Below, piece by piece: positions 19,089-28,661 of a DNA stretch of 51,618 nucleotides. The notes beneath the pieces were generated by a model. The model was not told the origin of the DNA, did not search any database, and saw only the letters and a program-made list of their open reading frames with translations. The translations under genes and the position numbers were made by a program. Source of the stretch: an uncultured Collinsella sp. (GTDB lineage Bacteria; Actinomycetota; Coriobacteriia; Coriobacteriales; Coriobacteriaceae); contig URVZ01000004.1 of NCBI GenBank assembly GCA_900551365.1, positions 1 through 51,618 of the forward strand. Direction: 5' to 3'. The number at the start of each line of letters is the position of its first letter. Position 1 is the stretch's first letter.

Positions 19089-21203
19089 CTAGGCCTGATC
19101 GGCGTCCGTGGTCTCCAAACCGATCAAACGGAACGGGTCGGCCACGCCTCCGATCGACTTTTGGAGCTCGCGCTGGCGCTGTGAATCTTGCACCGCCTGC
19201 ACAGTCAGCACGCGACGGTCCTCATCGTCGAGTGAACGGTCCTGACGCAACTTGGCCTGCGCAGCTCGCATGCGACGTTTGATGGTGTAGAGCTCGAGCG
19301 TATCGAGCATAAAGACGATGTTCGTCTCGGTCGGGTGCTTACTCGTTGCCGAAATGCGCCCGGCGCTGACAAGCGACGCCGCCTCGGGACACACCGCGCG
19401 CGCCGCATCCATGCAGGCAGCAGGATCGGTGCCCGGCGGCGTCGCGAGCACGGCCCACGCAATGGACTCGTGACGCGGGTCGACCCACTCGATAGAACAA
19501 ATGCGATCGGCATACGTGCGGAACAGATCGGGGTAGCTCGTGAGCATCGTCAGCAGCTCGCGCTCCCCCGCCAGGGATTTCCGCTCCAGATCGGTCAAAA
19601 CGATCGGCATCGACGGAGCCGCCGCCGCGCTTGAACCATCGGCAACGGGCGCCGCGCTTTCCATCCCCGCTGGCACATCGATTGGCGGCAGATCCTCGTC
19701 GGCCTCCACCGGTGTCGCCCCATAGGCATCAAGCGGAACGTAGTCGTACGGGTCCTCCTCGACCGGTGCGGACACCGGCGGCGTCGCACCCGCGGCCCAG
19801 GCACCGCGAGACGTCCCCTGCGAACCAGACGCCCGACCGCCCGCGCTGCCCGAGCGCTCAGCTTGCACGCGTTGACGCTCGTAGTTCTGCTCACGGCGGC
19901 GCTCGGCATCCTCGCGCTTGGCGACATCGCGAAACACACGGCCCGAGCTCGCACGCACGGTCTCCAGATCCAAACCCAGCAGATCGGCAATCTGGATAAA
20001 GTACGTGTCGATCATATAGCTGTCGCGCAGCGGATAGATAAGCGTCAGCGCATCTTCCAGCGCCTTTGCGCGACCGCCCGGCGTGGTGATGTCGCTCGAC
20101 TCCTGCAGCGAACGGTACACAAAGTCCATGAGGGGCTCGGCGGCGTCAATGCGTTTCTGCAGCTCCTGGCCGCCGCGCGCCGTAATAAACTCCATGGGGT
20201 CGTTGCCGTCGGGCAGTACCACGCAGCGCAGGTCCATCGAATCCTGCTCGATAAACTGAATCGCGCGGCGGGCGGCCTTCTGGCCCGCGGCATCGCCATC
20301 GAACATATACACGATGCGCTTGGCAAAGCGGGTGAGCGTCTTGACGTGATGCTCCGTGAGCGCGGTGCCCAGCGTAGCGACAACGTTTTTAATCCCCGCC
20401 TCCCAGCAGGCGATGCAGTCGGTATATCCCTCCACCACGATGGCGGTATCCTGCGCGACGATAAACTCCTTGGCCCAATTAAATCCGTAGAGGTTTCGCT
20501 TTTTATGGAACACGCTCGTCTCGGCGGTGTTGAGGTACTTAGGCTGGCCGTCGCCCATGATGCGACCGCCAAAGGCAATGTTGTGACCCTGCTCGTCAAA
20601 GATGGGGAACATCACGCGGTCGTAGAAGCGATCGGCAAGCTGCCCGCGCCCGCGGCTCACGGCAACGTTGGCGTCGATCATCTCCTGCGGGGTAAAACCC
20701 GCCTGGGACAGGTGCGACACCAGCGCGTTACGGCCCGGTGCAAAGCCCAGGCAGTAGCGGCGGCAGACGTCGCCACCCATGCCGCGGCTGGCAAAGTACT
20801 CGCGCGGACGGCCGTCCTTACCGCGCATAAGCATGGTGTGGTAGAACTGGGCGGTCTCGGCGCACAGATCGTAGATGCGGGCACGCTTGGTACCGCGCTC
20901 GCGGCGATCTCCGGTATCGTGCAGCTCAATACCCGCGCGATCGGCTAAATAACGGATTGACTCGGGAAAGCTCAGGTTCTCGCGCTTCATGATATAGGTG
21001 AAGACATCGCCACCCTCGCCGCAGCCAAAGCAATGCCACACCTGCGTGGCGGGGATAATGTGGAAGGACGGCGTCTTTTCGCCATGAAAGGGGCAGCAGC
21101 CCCAAAACTCATGGCCGCGGGGCTTGAGCTCAACCGTTTCCTGCACGATGGCGACTAGGTCGGACGCAGCGCGTACCTGGTCTTTTTCCTCATCGCTAAT
21201 CAC
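19089..21203 (-). CDS. dnaG: DNA primase DnaG
   Basis: Makes RNA primers at the replication fork. The product is 704 aa. CHC2 zinc finger with Cys37, His40, Cys58 and Cys61 (CCPFH...HCFGCG); Toprim domain with EGYTD and MFDGDAAGQKAA; a long low-complexity linker (about 415-510, Ala/Ser/Pro-rich) and a C-terminal helicase-binding domain from about 530. The start is GTG at 21203, 8 nt inside the end of ribF, so the two are translationally coupled. Confidence 0.96.
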   Translation of the reverse strand: MISDEEKDQVRAASDLVAIVQETVELKPRGHEFWGCCPFHGEKTPSFHIIPATQVWHCFGCGEGGDVFTYIMKRENLSFPESIRYLADRAGIELHDTGDRRERGTKRARIYDLCAETAQFYHTMLMRGKDGRPREYFASRGMGGDVCRRYCLGFAPGRNALVSHLSQAGFTPQEMIDANVAVSRGRGQLADRFYDRVMFPIFDEQGHNIAFGGRIMGDGQPKYLNTAETSVFHKKRNLYGFNWAKEFIVAQDTAIVVEGYTDCIACWEAGIKNVVATLGTALTEHHVKTLTRFAKRIVYMFDGDAAGQKAARRAIQFIEQDSMDLRCVVLPDGNDPMEFITARGGQELQKRIDAAEPLMDFVYRSLQESSDITTPGGRAKALEDALTLIYPLRDSYMIDTYFIQIADLLGLDLETVRASSGRVFRDVAKREDAERRREQNYERQRVQAERSGSAGGRASGSQGTSRGAWAAGATPPVSAPVEEDPYDYVPLDAYGATPVEADEDLPPIDVPAGMESAAPVADGSSAAAAPSMPIVLTDLERKSLAGERELLTMLTSYPDLFRTYADRICSIEWVDPRHESIAWAVLATPPGTDPAACMDAARAVCPEAASLVSAGRISATSKHPTETNIVFMLDTLELYTIKRRMRAAQAKLRQDRSLDDEDRRVLTVQAVQDSQRQRELQKSIGGVADPFRLIGLETTDADQA

Positions 21204-22203
21204 GGATGCTCACCCCCTGCTCGCCCAAGTTGTGACGAATATCTTCGATATTACCCTCGACGGTCGCGATTAACTCATCCAGCGAATCGAACACGCGCGA
21301 CGAACGCAGCCAGCGCGTAAACGCCAGCGAAACGGAAGCGCCGTACAGGTCGCCCGTATAACCAATTAAATTAGCCTCGAGATGCGCAGATGCCGCATCG
21401 CCGGCATACGTCGGCGGCAGTCCGACGTTAACGGCAGCGGGCCACACGGTGTCGTTGACCAGCACCAGGCCCTCATACACGCCATCGGAAGGCACCTGAA
21501 TGCCGTCGGGAACCTGCAGGTTTGCCGTGGGAAAGCCCATACCAGAACCCTCGTGACGGCCGCGAATAACACAGCCACGCACCATATACGGTCGGCCGAG
21601 TAACTCAGCAGCAAGCTCCACATGGCCCTGTCCCAGCTCATGACGAATGCGGGTGGCGCAAATGGCCTCACCGCCCTCGCAAAGCAGGTCGTGACCATAC
21701 ACGTCAACGCCGTGCTCGGAACCCCAGGAGCGCATCTCGGCAACACCAGAAGCACCGCCACGACCCAGCCTAAAGTCACTGCCAACGCGAATCGAGCGAA
21801 TGTCGACTACGCGTGACAGCAGTGCGAGAAAACCGACATGGTCGAGTGCCGCAACCTCAGGCGTAAAGGGAACGGCCACCACTGTATCGACCCCAGTCTG
21901 AGCCAAGGCATGCAGACGGTCGGCCGTCGTCATCAATTTTTGAGCGGGCGAAGGGCTCACCACAACGTCCGGGTCGGGATCGAAGGTAACCACGACCGCC
22001 TTACAGCCATGGGCACGGGCATCACGGACAAGCGCTTCGATGAGTTCCTGGTGTCCACGGTGAACGCCGTCGAACACGCCAATGGCAATCGATGCGGCAC
22101 CCAAGTGCTCACACTCATCAAACGTATCGGCAGCAACGATGCGAGCCTCGTCCGACTCGCCCGCGAAAAAGACACGCGCGAGCTCGCGAGCGGACAACAT
22201 CAT
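21196..22203 (-). CDS. ribF: bifunctional riboflavin kinase / FAD synthetase
   Basis: Phosphorylates riboflavin to FMN and adenylates FMN to FAD. The product is 335 aa. The N-terminal adenylyltransferase domain has IGVFDGVHRGHQELI (about 41-55) and the RVGSDFRLGRGGAS segment. The C-terminal flavokinase domain has GMGFPTANL and VYEGLV. The stop overlaps the dnaG start by 8 nt; the start overlaps the truB stop. No FMN riboswitch is present because the gene lies inside an operon. Confidence 0.95.
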   Translation of the reverse strand: MMLSARELARVFFAGESDEARIVAADTFDECEHLGAASIAIGVFDGVHRGHQELIEALVRDARAHGCKAVVVTFDPDPDVVVSPSPAQKLMTTADRLHALAQTGVDTVVAVPFTPEVAALDHVGFLALLSRVVDIRSIRVGSDFRLGRGGASGVAEMRSWGSEHGVDVYGHDLLCEGGEAICATRIRHELGQGHVELAAELLGRPYMVRGCVIRGRHEGSGMGFPTANLQVPDGIQVPSDGVYEGLVLVNDTVWPAAVNVGLPPTYAGDAASAHLEANLIGYTGDLYGASVSLAFTRWLRSSRVFDSLDELIATVEGNIEDIRHNLGEQGVSIRD

Positions 22204-23132
22204 CGAACACCGCCGACTGCCTGCGGAAACACGTGCTCCATGACAAAGCGGCCGCCCTCAATGCGGGCGAGCGCCTTGAGTCCCCCATCGAGCACCAACG
22301 CAAACGGCGCCTTCGAGGAATCGAAATCGGCAAGCGCACGCTCAACGGGAATGCGTCGGCCGCAGAGCAGGTCGTCGGCAAGATTGCCCGGCAAGTCAAC
22401 ACGTGTGGCGCCCAGGGCCGCAATGGGATCCAGGGCAAAGCCAGCCGCGGACTCGGGAGAAAGCTCCTCGACCGCATGACAAGCGCCAATGGAAACAACA
22501 CCGGAAGCCGTGCGGCGCAGCGCGGAAATATGCGCGGCGCTATCGCAAGCGCGGCCCAGGTCGCGAGCGAGCGCACGGATATAGGTGCCCTTGCTCACCG
22601 AGAACGCCACGGTCCACACACACGTATCACCTTCGCCGCCCACGGCGATCAGGTCGGCGGCATAGACCTCGACGGGGCGCGGAGGTAGGTCCACCGCATT
22701 GCCCTCGCGAGCACTCTTATAGGCACGAACGCCATTGACCGAGATGGCCGAAAAAGCTGGCGGCACCTGCAACTGCGGGCCAAGCATAGCGGCCAGCTGC
22801 TCACGAGCGTAAGCGAGATCGTGCAGCTCGGGGGCAACGGGTACCGTGCGGACGGCCTCGCCCTCCGCGTCATCGGTATTGGTCTCGACGCCAAACGAAA
22901 TGTCGGCGACATAGCTTTTGGTATCGAGGGTTAGCATGCCCAGCAGACGGGTCGCCTGGCCGACGCCCACCACCATGACACCCGAGGCCATGGGGTCGAG
23001 CGTACCGGCATGGCCGACGCGTCGCTCATGGAGGGCGCGTCGGCACTGCGATACCACGTCGTGGGACGTACAGCCCACCGGCTTATCGACGGCGAGCAGC
23101 ATATTCAATTGAGAAGGCGTACGACGAGCCAT
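22200..23132 (-). CDS. truB: tRNA pseudouridine-55 synthase TruB
   Basis: Makes pseudouridine 55 in the T loop of tRNAs. The product is 310 aa. VDKPVGCTSHDVV (15-27) and RVGHAGTLDPMASGVM (38-53) with catalytic Asp46 are diagnostic. It overlaps ribF by 4 nt and follows the DHH gene by 15 nt; infB-rbfA-nrnA-truB-ribF is the expected order. Confidence 0.96.
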   Translation of the reverse strand: MARRTPSQLNMLLAVDKPVGCTSHDVVSQCRRALHERRVGHAGTLDPMASGVMVVGVGQATRLLGMLTLDTKSYVADISFGVETNTDDAEGEAVRTVPVAPELHDLAYAREQLAAMLGPQLQVPPAFSAISVNGVRAYKSAREGNAVDLPPRPVEVYAADLIAVGGEGDTCVWTVAFSVSKGTYIRALARDLGRACDSAAHISALRRTASGVVSIGACHAVEELSPESAAGFALDPIAALGATRVDLPGNLADDLLCGRRIPVERALADFDSSKAPFALVLDGGLKALARIEGGRFVMEHVFPQAVGGVR

Positions 23133-23147
23133 GTACCATCCAAAATG

Positions 23148-24191
23148 TTAGAGCTCGACGGTCACCGAAGCGGGATCCTCCCCCACCAGCTCGGCCAGCA
23201 TGGGAAGTGCCACGGCGAGCGTCTCGCGAATCGTTCCGTTGTTGGAAAAGCCGGCGGCGGCATGATGCCCGCCACCGCCAAAGTTGGCAGCGATCTCGGA
23301 CACATCGAGGTCACCCTTGGAGCGCAGGTTGCCGCGCACCTTGGTATCGCCCTCGATGCCCTTTAGGAACAGGCAGACCTCAACGCCCATCACCGAACGC
23401 ACCACATCGACCAGACCGTCGCACTCATCCGAAGTGACGCCGCAGGCCTCGAGGTCGCTCTGGTACGCATAACTATATGCCACACGACCGTGCGCCACGG
23501 TCTTGATACGACCCATAACGATGGACTTGAGATGCAAGAACTCTACGCGCATGCTCTGGTAGACCTCGAGCGCGACGCGCGCCGGATCGGCACCGTGCGC
23601 GACCAGGCGCGAGGCGGCATGGAACGCAGCAGCATCGGCGTTTTGGTACTGAAAACGACCGGTATCGGTCACCAGGCCGCACAGCAGGCAGGTCGCGACA
23701 CCGTTGCGAGCCACAATGCCGCAATTGTCTAAAAAGCGGTCGATGATCATGGCGCAGGCCGCGGCGCCGACGCACCTCAGGCTCAGCTCGGCAAATTCCT
23801 CACGCGCCGGATGGTGATCGAAGCACACCACATGAGACGAGCGGCGGAGCACCTCAGCGGAGTTGTTCAGACGCTCGACGACCGGCACGTCCACCGAGAT
23901 GAAAAGGTCCGGATTGCCGGTATACGCAGATGCGGGCACCAGACGGTCGGCGCCCTCCATAAAGCGGTAGATGCGCGGAACCGGGTCATCGTCTGCCAGC
24001 AGCAGGGCAATGTCCTTGTTGGGGAAAAACTTCATAAGCGATAAGCCCAGACCCAGCACGGAGCCCAGGGCGTCACCATCGGGAGACGTATGTCCCGAAA
24101 TCGCAATGGAGGACGCACCCTCGATGAGCTCGAGGATGCGTCGCTGAATATCTGCAGACTCGCACGAGGCGAGGTCGGCGGAATTAGTCAT
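23148..24191 (-). CDS. DHH/DHHA1 phosphoesterase, NrnA-like
   Basis: Probably degrades nanoRNA (2-4 nt), pAp or a cyclic dinucleotide-derived dinucleotide; the family does all of these and sequence alone does not decide. The product is 347 aa. Metal-binding GHTSPDGDALGS (about 33-44), DVPVVERL with its Asp, and the DHH motif (CFDHHPAREEF); C-terminal DHHA1 motif GGGHHAAAGF. Lies between rbfA and truB and overlaps rbfA by 8 nt. Confidence 0.92.
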   Translation of the reverse strand: MTNSADLASCESADIQRRILELIEGASSIAISGHTSPDGDALGSVLGLGLSLMKFFPNKDIALLLADDDPVPRIYRFMEGADRLVPASAYTGNPDLFISVDVPVVERLNNSAEVLRRSSHVVCFDHHPAREEFAELSLRCVGAAACAMIIDRFLDNCGIVARNGVATCLLCGLVTDTGRFQYQNADAAAFHAASRLVAHGADPARVALEVYQSMRVEFLHLKSIVMGRIKTVAHGRVAYSYAYQSDLEACGVTSDECDGLVDVVRSVMGVEVCLFLKGIEGDTKVRGNLRSKGDLDVSEIAANFGGGGHHAAAGFSNNGTIRETLAVALPMLAELVGEDPASVTVEL

Positions 24192-24594
24192 CTAAAGCTG
24201 CCTCCTGGGCGGCATCCGCTATCGGATAGCCGTCCTCGTCCTTTTCGATCGCAAGCGTGGCGGGAACGTTTTCCAGCGCACGCGTGATGCGCTCGGCCTC
24301 ATCGGTCGAGCGATCGATGCGAAAATCGAGCTCGGGCGTGACGCGCCAATCGAGCGAGCGGGCCAACAGGCTACGAATGCGGCCCTTGGCGCTGGCGAGC
24401 GCCTCCATGACCTCCTCGTAGCGGCTCGCGTCGCACGACACGTACACGCGCGCGAACGAACGGTCCACCGCGACCTCGACCGCGGTCAAGGTGACCAGGT
24501 CGAGACGCGGATCGGAAACCTCAAAGAGCAGGATATAACCGAGCTTCTCGCGAAGCTGCTCGCCCAGACGGCGGGTTGCCTGCGTTTGCTTCAT
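24184..24594 (-). CDS. rbfA: ribosome-binding factor A
   Basis: Small KH-fold protein that helps mature the 5' end of 16S rRNA in the 30S subunit. The product is 136 aa. Begins MKQTQATRRLGEQLREKLGYILLFEVSDPRL-type family sequence, with VTLTAVEVAVDRSFARVYVS and LRHTPEL-equivalent WRVTPELDFRID. C-terminal tail is acidic. Starts 12 nt after infB. Confidence 0.94.
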   Translation of the reverse strand: MKQTQATRRLGEQLREKLGYILLFEVSDPRLDLVTLTAVEVAVDRSFARVYVSCDASRYEEVMEALASAKGRIRSLLARSLDWRVTPELDFRIDRSTDEAERITRALENVPATLAIEKDEDGYPIADAAQEAALDD

Positions 24595-24606
24595 AGCGCT
24601 ACCCCC

Positions 24607-27321
24607 CTACTCGGTACGGGCAACCTGGTCGATGCGGTAGCCCTCAATGGTGTCGCCAGGCTTGATGTCCTGGAAGTTCTCCAGGCCAATACCGCCCTCG
24701 GAGCCGCTCTTGAGGCTCTTGGCCTCGTCCTTGTAGTGGCGCATCGAGGCGATTTTACCGTTGAAGACCACGATGCCGTCGCGCACCAGGCGCACAGAAT
24801 CGGTCGCGGCGATCTCGCCCTCTTCGACGCGGACACCGGCGGCGATGCCGACCTTGGGCACCTTGAAGGTGTCCAGAACGGTCGCAGTACCCGTGGAGAC
24901 CTCGACCTCGGTGGGCTTGAGCATACCGATGCGAGCAGCGTCGAGGTCCTCGAGGCACTTGTAGATGACGTCGTAGCAACGGATCTCGACGCCCTCGCGC
25001 TCGGCAGCGGAGCGGGCCTTGCCGTCGGGACGGACGCCAAAGCCGATGATGATGGCGTTGGAGGCGTCGGCCAGGACGACGTCGGTCTCGTTGATGGCAC
25101 CAACGGCGGAGTGGATCGTGTTGATACGCACCTCGGACTGATCCATCTTGTCGAGAGAGTCCTGAAGGGCCTCGATGGAGCCCTGGACGTCGGCCTTGAT
25201 GATCAGGTTGAGCTCCTTGACCTCGGCGTCGGCGATGGTCTCGAAGAGGTTCTCGAGCGTCACGTGCTTCACGCGGCTCTGCTCCTCGATACGGGCCTTG
25301 AGCGAACGCTCGTCGGCCAGCGCACGCGCCTCGCGCTCGTCCTCGAACACGCGGAACTCATCGCCGGCGTTGGGGACGGACTGCAGGCCCAAGATCTCGA
25401 CGGCGTCGGAGGGACCGGCCTCGGTGACGGCGTTGCCCTTGGGGTCGAGCATGGCACGGACGCGGCCATAGGTGAGGCCGGCGACCAGCGTGTCGCCCAC
25501 GCGCAGGGTACCGCGGGTCACGAGCACGGTGGCAACCGAGCCGCGGCCCTTGTCGAGCTTAGCCTCGAGGACGTTGCCCGATGCGAACGTATCGGGGTTG
25601 GCCTTGAGCTCGAGCACGTCGGCCTGGAGCAGCACGGTCTCGAGCAGGTCGTCGATACCGATCTTCTGCTTGGCCGAGATGTTGACGAACATGTTCTGTC
25701 CGCCCCACTCCTCGGGGATGATGCCGTACTCGGTGAGTTCCTGGCGCACGCGGTCGGGGTTGGCACCCGGCTTATCGATCTTGTTGACGGCGACGACGAT
25801 GGGAACGCCGGCGGCCTTGGCGTGGTTGATCGACTCGATGGTCTGGGGCATGACGCCGTCATCGGCGGCCACGATCAAAATGACGATATCGGTCACCTTG
25901 GCGCCGCGGGCACGCATGGCCGTAAAGGTGGCGTGACCGGGGGTATCGATGAAGGTGATCTTGCGGTCGTTGATCATGACCTGCGAAGCGCCGATGGCCT
26001 GGGTAATGCCGCCCGCCTCGCCGGCAGCGACGCCGGTGTGACGGATGGCATCGAGGAGGCTCGTCTTGCCGTGGTCGACGTGGCCCATGACGGTGACGAC
26101 CGGGGCACGCGGCTTAAGGTCGGCGGGATCGTCGTAGAACGAGAAGGTGTTCTCCTCCTCGGGGGTAATGATCTTGATCTGGCGGCCCAGGTCGTCGGCA
26201 ACGAGCTCGACGAGGTCGTCGGACATGGACTGCGTCATGGTAAGCGGCGTGCCCAGCAGGAACAGGCGCTTGATGATGTCGTTGGCAGGAACGTCGAGCG
26301 CCTCGGCGAGCTCCTGGACGGTAACGCCCTGGGAGACCTTGATGGCGTCGAGGTCCTCGGGGTTCACGCCCTGGGCCAGCGCCTCCTCAATCTTGCGCTC
26401 CTCCTGAGCCTTTGCGGCCTCGCGCTCGCGCTTCTCCTTGCGCTTTTTGCGACGACCGGTGGACTCGCGAGAGGCCTCCTCGACGGCGGCACGAGCCTCC
26501 TCGAGCACCTTCTCGCGGCTGTACTCCTCGGCCTCGCGAGCCATGCGGCTGTAGTGGTCCTCTTCGTTGTTGTGACCGCCCTTGCGCTTCTTGCCCTTAC
26601 CCTGCTTGTCGGGGTTGGGGAAGTCCATGCCGGCAGCGACGTTGTTGCTGGCATTGGTGCGATGGCTGTGCGGACGGCTCTCGGAGGCGTTGCGCTCGGA
26701 GTTGTTATCGGAGGCGTTGCGATCGTTACGACGGCCACCGCGACGGTCGTTGTTGCCGCCACGACGGTTGCCGCGCTCGGCAGCGCGCTCGGCCTTGGCC
26801 TTCTCCTCGGCGTCCTTCTTCTCCTTGAGCACAGTCTCCTGTGCGGCGATCTGGTCGAGCAGCGAACGGAAACGCGAACCGGAGTCGGAAGCGGGAACGG
26901 CGCGGCGCTGGGCCTCGCGGGCAGCCTCCTCCTTCTCGCGGGCAAGGCGCTCCTGCTCAGCCTTCTTCTTGGCCTCGGCCTCGGCACGGGCGGCCTCCTC
27001 GGCAGCCTGGGCGGCGGCGAACTGGCGGCGCTCCTCCTCGCGTGCCTTCTCGGCGGCGATGCGCTCACGCTCGGCCTCGGCAGCGCGCGCTGCCTCCTCG
27101 GCGGCGGCTGCCTCCTCCTCGGCCTGCTTGGCGGCCTCGACTTCCTTGGCGCGGGCCTCGATCACCGAGGCGAGCTGCTTGCGGACCATGGCGACGTAAG
27201 CGTCCTCCAGGGCGGAGGAAGCGGACTTAGCGGGAATCTTCATTTCGGCAAGATGACCCATCAGTTCCTTGGAGGTCATGCCGAACTCTTTGGCCAGGGT
27301 GGACACACGGACTTTTGCCAT
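24607..27321 (-). CDS. infB: translation initiation factor IF-2
   Basis: GTPase that places initiator tRNA on the 30S subunit and promotes subunit joining. The product is 904 aa. IF2_N domain 1-55 (MAKVRVSTLAKEFGMTSKEL); a highly charged Ala/Glu/Arg linker about 60-310; G domain with GHVDHGKTSLLDAIR, DTPGHATF and NKIDKPGA; domains II-IV behind it, ending EGYRIDQVARTE. The low-complexity linker is why large antisense frames occur here. Confidence 0.97.
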   Translation of the reverse strand: MAKVRVSTLAKEFGMTSKELMGHLAEMKIPAKSASSALEDAYVAMVRKQLASVIEARAKEVEAAKQAEEEAAAAEEAARAAEAERERIAAEKAREEERRQFAAAQAAEEAARAEAEAKKKAEQERLAREKEEAAREAQRRAVPASDSGSRFRSLLDQIAAQETVLKEKKDAEEKAKAERAAERGNRRGGNNDRRGGRRNDRNASDNNSERNASESRPHSHRTNASNNVAAGMDFPNPDKQGKGKKRKGGHNNEEDHYSRMAREAEEYSREKVLEEARAAVEEASRESTGRRKKRKEKREREAAKAQEERKIEEALAQGVNPEDLDAIKVSQGVTVQELAEALDVPANDIIKRLFLLGTPLTMTQSMSDDLVELVADDLGRQIKIITPEEENTFSFYDDPADLKPRAPVVTVMGHVDHGKTSLLDAIRHTGVAAGEAGGITQAIGASQVMINDRKITFIDTPGHATFTAMRARGAKVTDIVILIVAADDGVMPQTIESINHAKAAGVPIVVAVNKIDKPGANPDRVRQELTEYGIIPEEWGGQNMFVNISAKQKIGIDDLLETVLLQADVLELKANPDTFASGNVLEAKLDKGRGSVATVLVTRGTLRVGDTLVAGLTYGRVRAMLDPKGNAVTEAGPSDAVEILGLQSVPNAGDEFRVFEDEREARALADERSLKARIEEQSRVKHVTLENLFETIADAEVKELNLIIKADVQGSIEALQDSLDKMDQSEVRINTIHSAVGAINETDVVLADASNAIIIGFGVRPDGKARSAAEREGVEIRCYDVIYKCLEDLDAARIGMLKPTEVEVSTGTATVLDTFKVPKVGIAAGVRVEEGEIAATDSVRLVRDGIVVFNGKIASMRHYKDEAKSLKSGSEGGIGLENFQDIKPGDTIEGYRIDQVARTE

Positions 27322-27381
27322 ATGACTTCACCTACCCTTTCTGGCACCTTGGGTGCCTAGAGACTGAACGAGCGTGGAAGA

Positions 27382-27404
27382 CGCGCCGGGACCCGCCCGG
27401 CGCG
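27382..27404. promoter_or_regulatory. intercistronic hairpin between nusA and infB
   Basis: CGCGCCGGG / CCCGGCGCG, a 9-bp GC stem with loop ACCCG, 8 nt past the nusA stop and without a U-run. It may be a processing site or pause. A second small hairpin (GGCACC / GGTGCC) lies just before infB. Confidence 0.5.
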
Positions 27405-27412
27405 AACGCGCG

Positions 27413-28660
27413 CTAGATCAGGTCCTCCGCATCATCGAAGGCGTCGGTGTCGTGGACACCGCAGAAACGGGAGCCGGGACGAGCCTGGTTGCGGCACTGG
27501 ATGCCGTCCTCGGACACGTACTCGCAGCGGCGGACGTCCTCGTCCTCCTCGTCACCGATCAGGTCGGCGGCGGGCTCCTCGTGAACGGGAACGTTCTTGA
27601 GGATGTCGGCGGCAAGCGTCTCGGACTTGATGTCGATGTGCCAGCCGGTCAGGCGCGCGGCGAGGCGGGCGTTCTGGCCCTCCTTGCCGATGGCGAGGGA
27701 CAGCTGGTCGTCGGGCACGATGACGCCGGCGTAGGCCTTCTCCTCGTCGATGAGGACGCGGGTGACCTTAGCGGGCGAAAGGGCGTTGGCAACGTAGACG
27801 GCAGGATCGGCATCCCACAGGATGACGTCGACGCGCTCGCCACGGAGCTCGCCCACGACAGCGCGAACACGGCTGCCCTTGGGGCCGACGCAGGCGCCCA
27901 CGGGATCCAGACGGTCGTCGAGCGAGTGGACGGCGACCTTGGAGCGCTGGCCGGGCTCGCGGGCGATCGACTTGATCTGGACGGTGCCCTCATAGATCTC
28001 GGGCACCTCCTGCTCAAACAGACGACGCATGAGCTCGGGGTGGGTACGGGAGATGACAATCGGCGGACGGCTGTGCTCGCCACGAACCGGCTGCAGGTTG
28101 GAGTTGGGGTCGCGAACGTCGATGATCACGGCCTTGATGTGCTGGTTGTGCAGGTAGCGCTCGCCCATCGGACGCTCGTTGCGCTCGTTCTCGTAACGGC
28201 GCTGGTCGAAGTGCGGCAGCTCGGCCTCGACGCCCTCGCGGATCTTGACAATCGTGAAGTCGGGTGTGGACTGCAGCACGGTACCGCTGATGAGGTCACC
28301 GATGCGGCCGGAGAACTCCTCGTAGATCTGCTCGCGGGCGGAGTTGCGCACGATGGCGTTGATCTCGGCCTTGGCGTGCTGGGCAGCGATGCGGCTCGTG
28401 TTCTTGGGGGTGACGTCAATCTCCTCGAACTCGGTGAAGTTGCCCTCCTCGTCCATGGAATCGTCGATCGGCTCCAAGCGGTAGACGTAGATCTTGCCGG
28501 TGGTGCGGTCGATGGTCACCTTGGCGCCCCACTCAAGATGCAGGATCTCGGCATAGCTCTTGGCGAGCGACTGCTCCAGGCGGTCGATCAAGTAGAGCTG
28601 GTCGATGTGCTTCTCCTGGCAAAGCTCCATCAGGGCGGACATCATGTCGGATGCTGCCAT
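27413..28660 (-). CDS. nusA: transcription factor NusA with Cys/His C-terminal tail
   Basis: Binds RNA polymerase and controls pausing, termination and antitermination. The product is 415 aa: N-terminal polymerase-binding domain 1-130, S1 domain about 135-205, two KH domains about 205-350 (GACVGPKGSRVRAVVGEL and LAIGKEGQNARLAARL). The tail after about 365 is unusual: an acidic stretch, then CEYVSEDGIQC, GSRFC and GVHD, which would supply Cys/Cys/Cys/His zinc ligands. The separate ylxR gene that often follows nusA is absent. Coupled to rimP (1-2 nt apart). Confidence 0.94.
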   Translation of the reverse strand: MAASDMMSALMELCQEKHIDQLYLIDRLEQSLAKSYAEILHLEWGAKVTIDRTTGKIYVYRLEPIDDSMDEEGNFTEFEEIDVTPKNTSRIAAQHAKAEINAIVRNSAREQIYEEFSGRIGDLISGTVLQSTPDFTIVKIREGVEAELPHFDQRRYENERNERPMGERYLHNQHIKAVIIDVRDPNSNLQPVRGEHSRPPIVISRTHPELMRRLFEQEVPEIYEGTVQIKSIAREPGQRSKVAVHSLDDRLDPVGACVGPKGSRVRAVVGELRGERVDVILWDADPAVYVANALSPAKVTRVLIDEEKAYAGVIVPDDQLSLAIGKEGQNARLAARLTGWHIDIKSETLAADILKNVPVHEEPAADLIGDEEDEDVRRCEYVSEDGIQCRNQARPGSRFCGVHDTDAFDDAEDLI

Positions 28661-28661
28661 C

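Noticed and set aside
22204..22260. FMN riboswitch for ribF
   Set aside because: ribF starts inside the end of truB; there is no leader to hold one.
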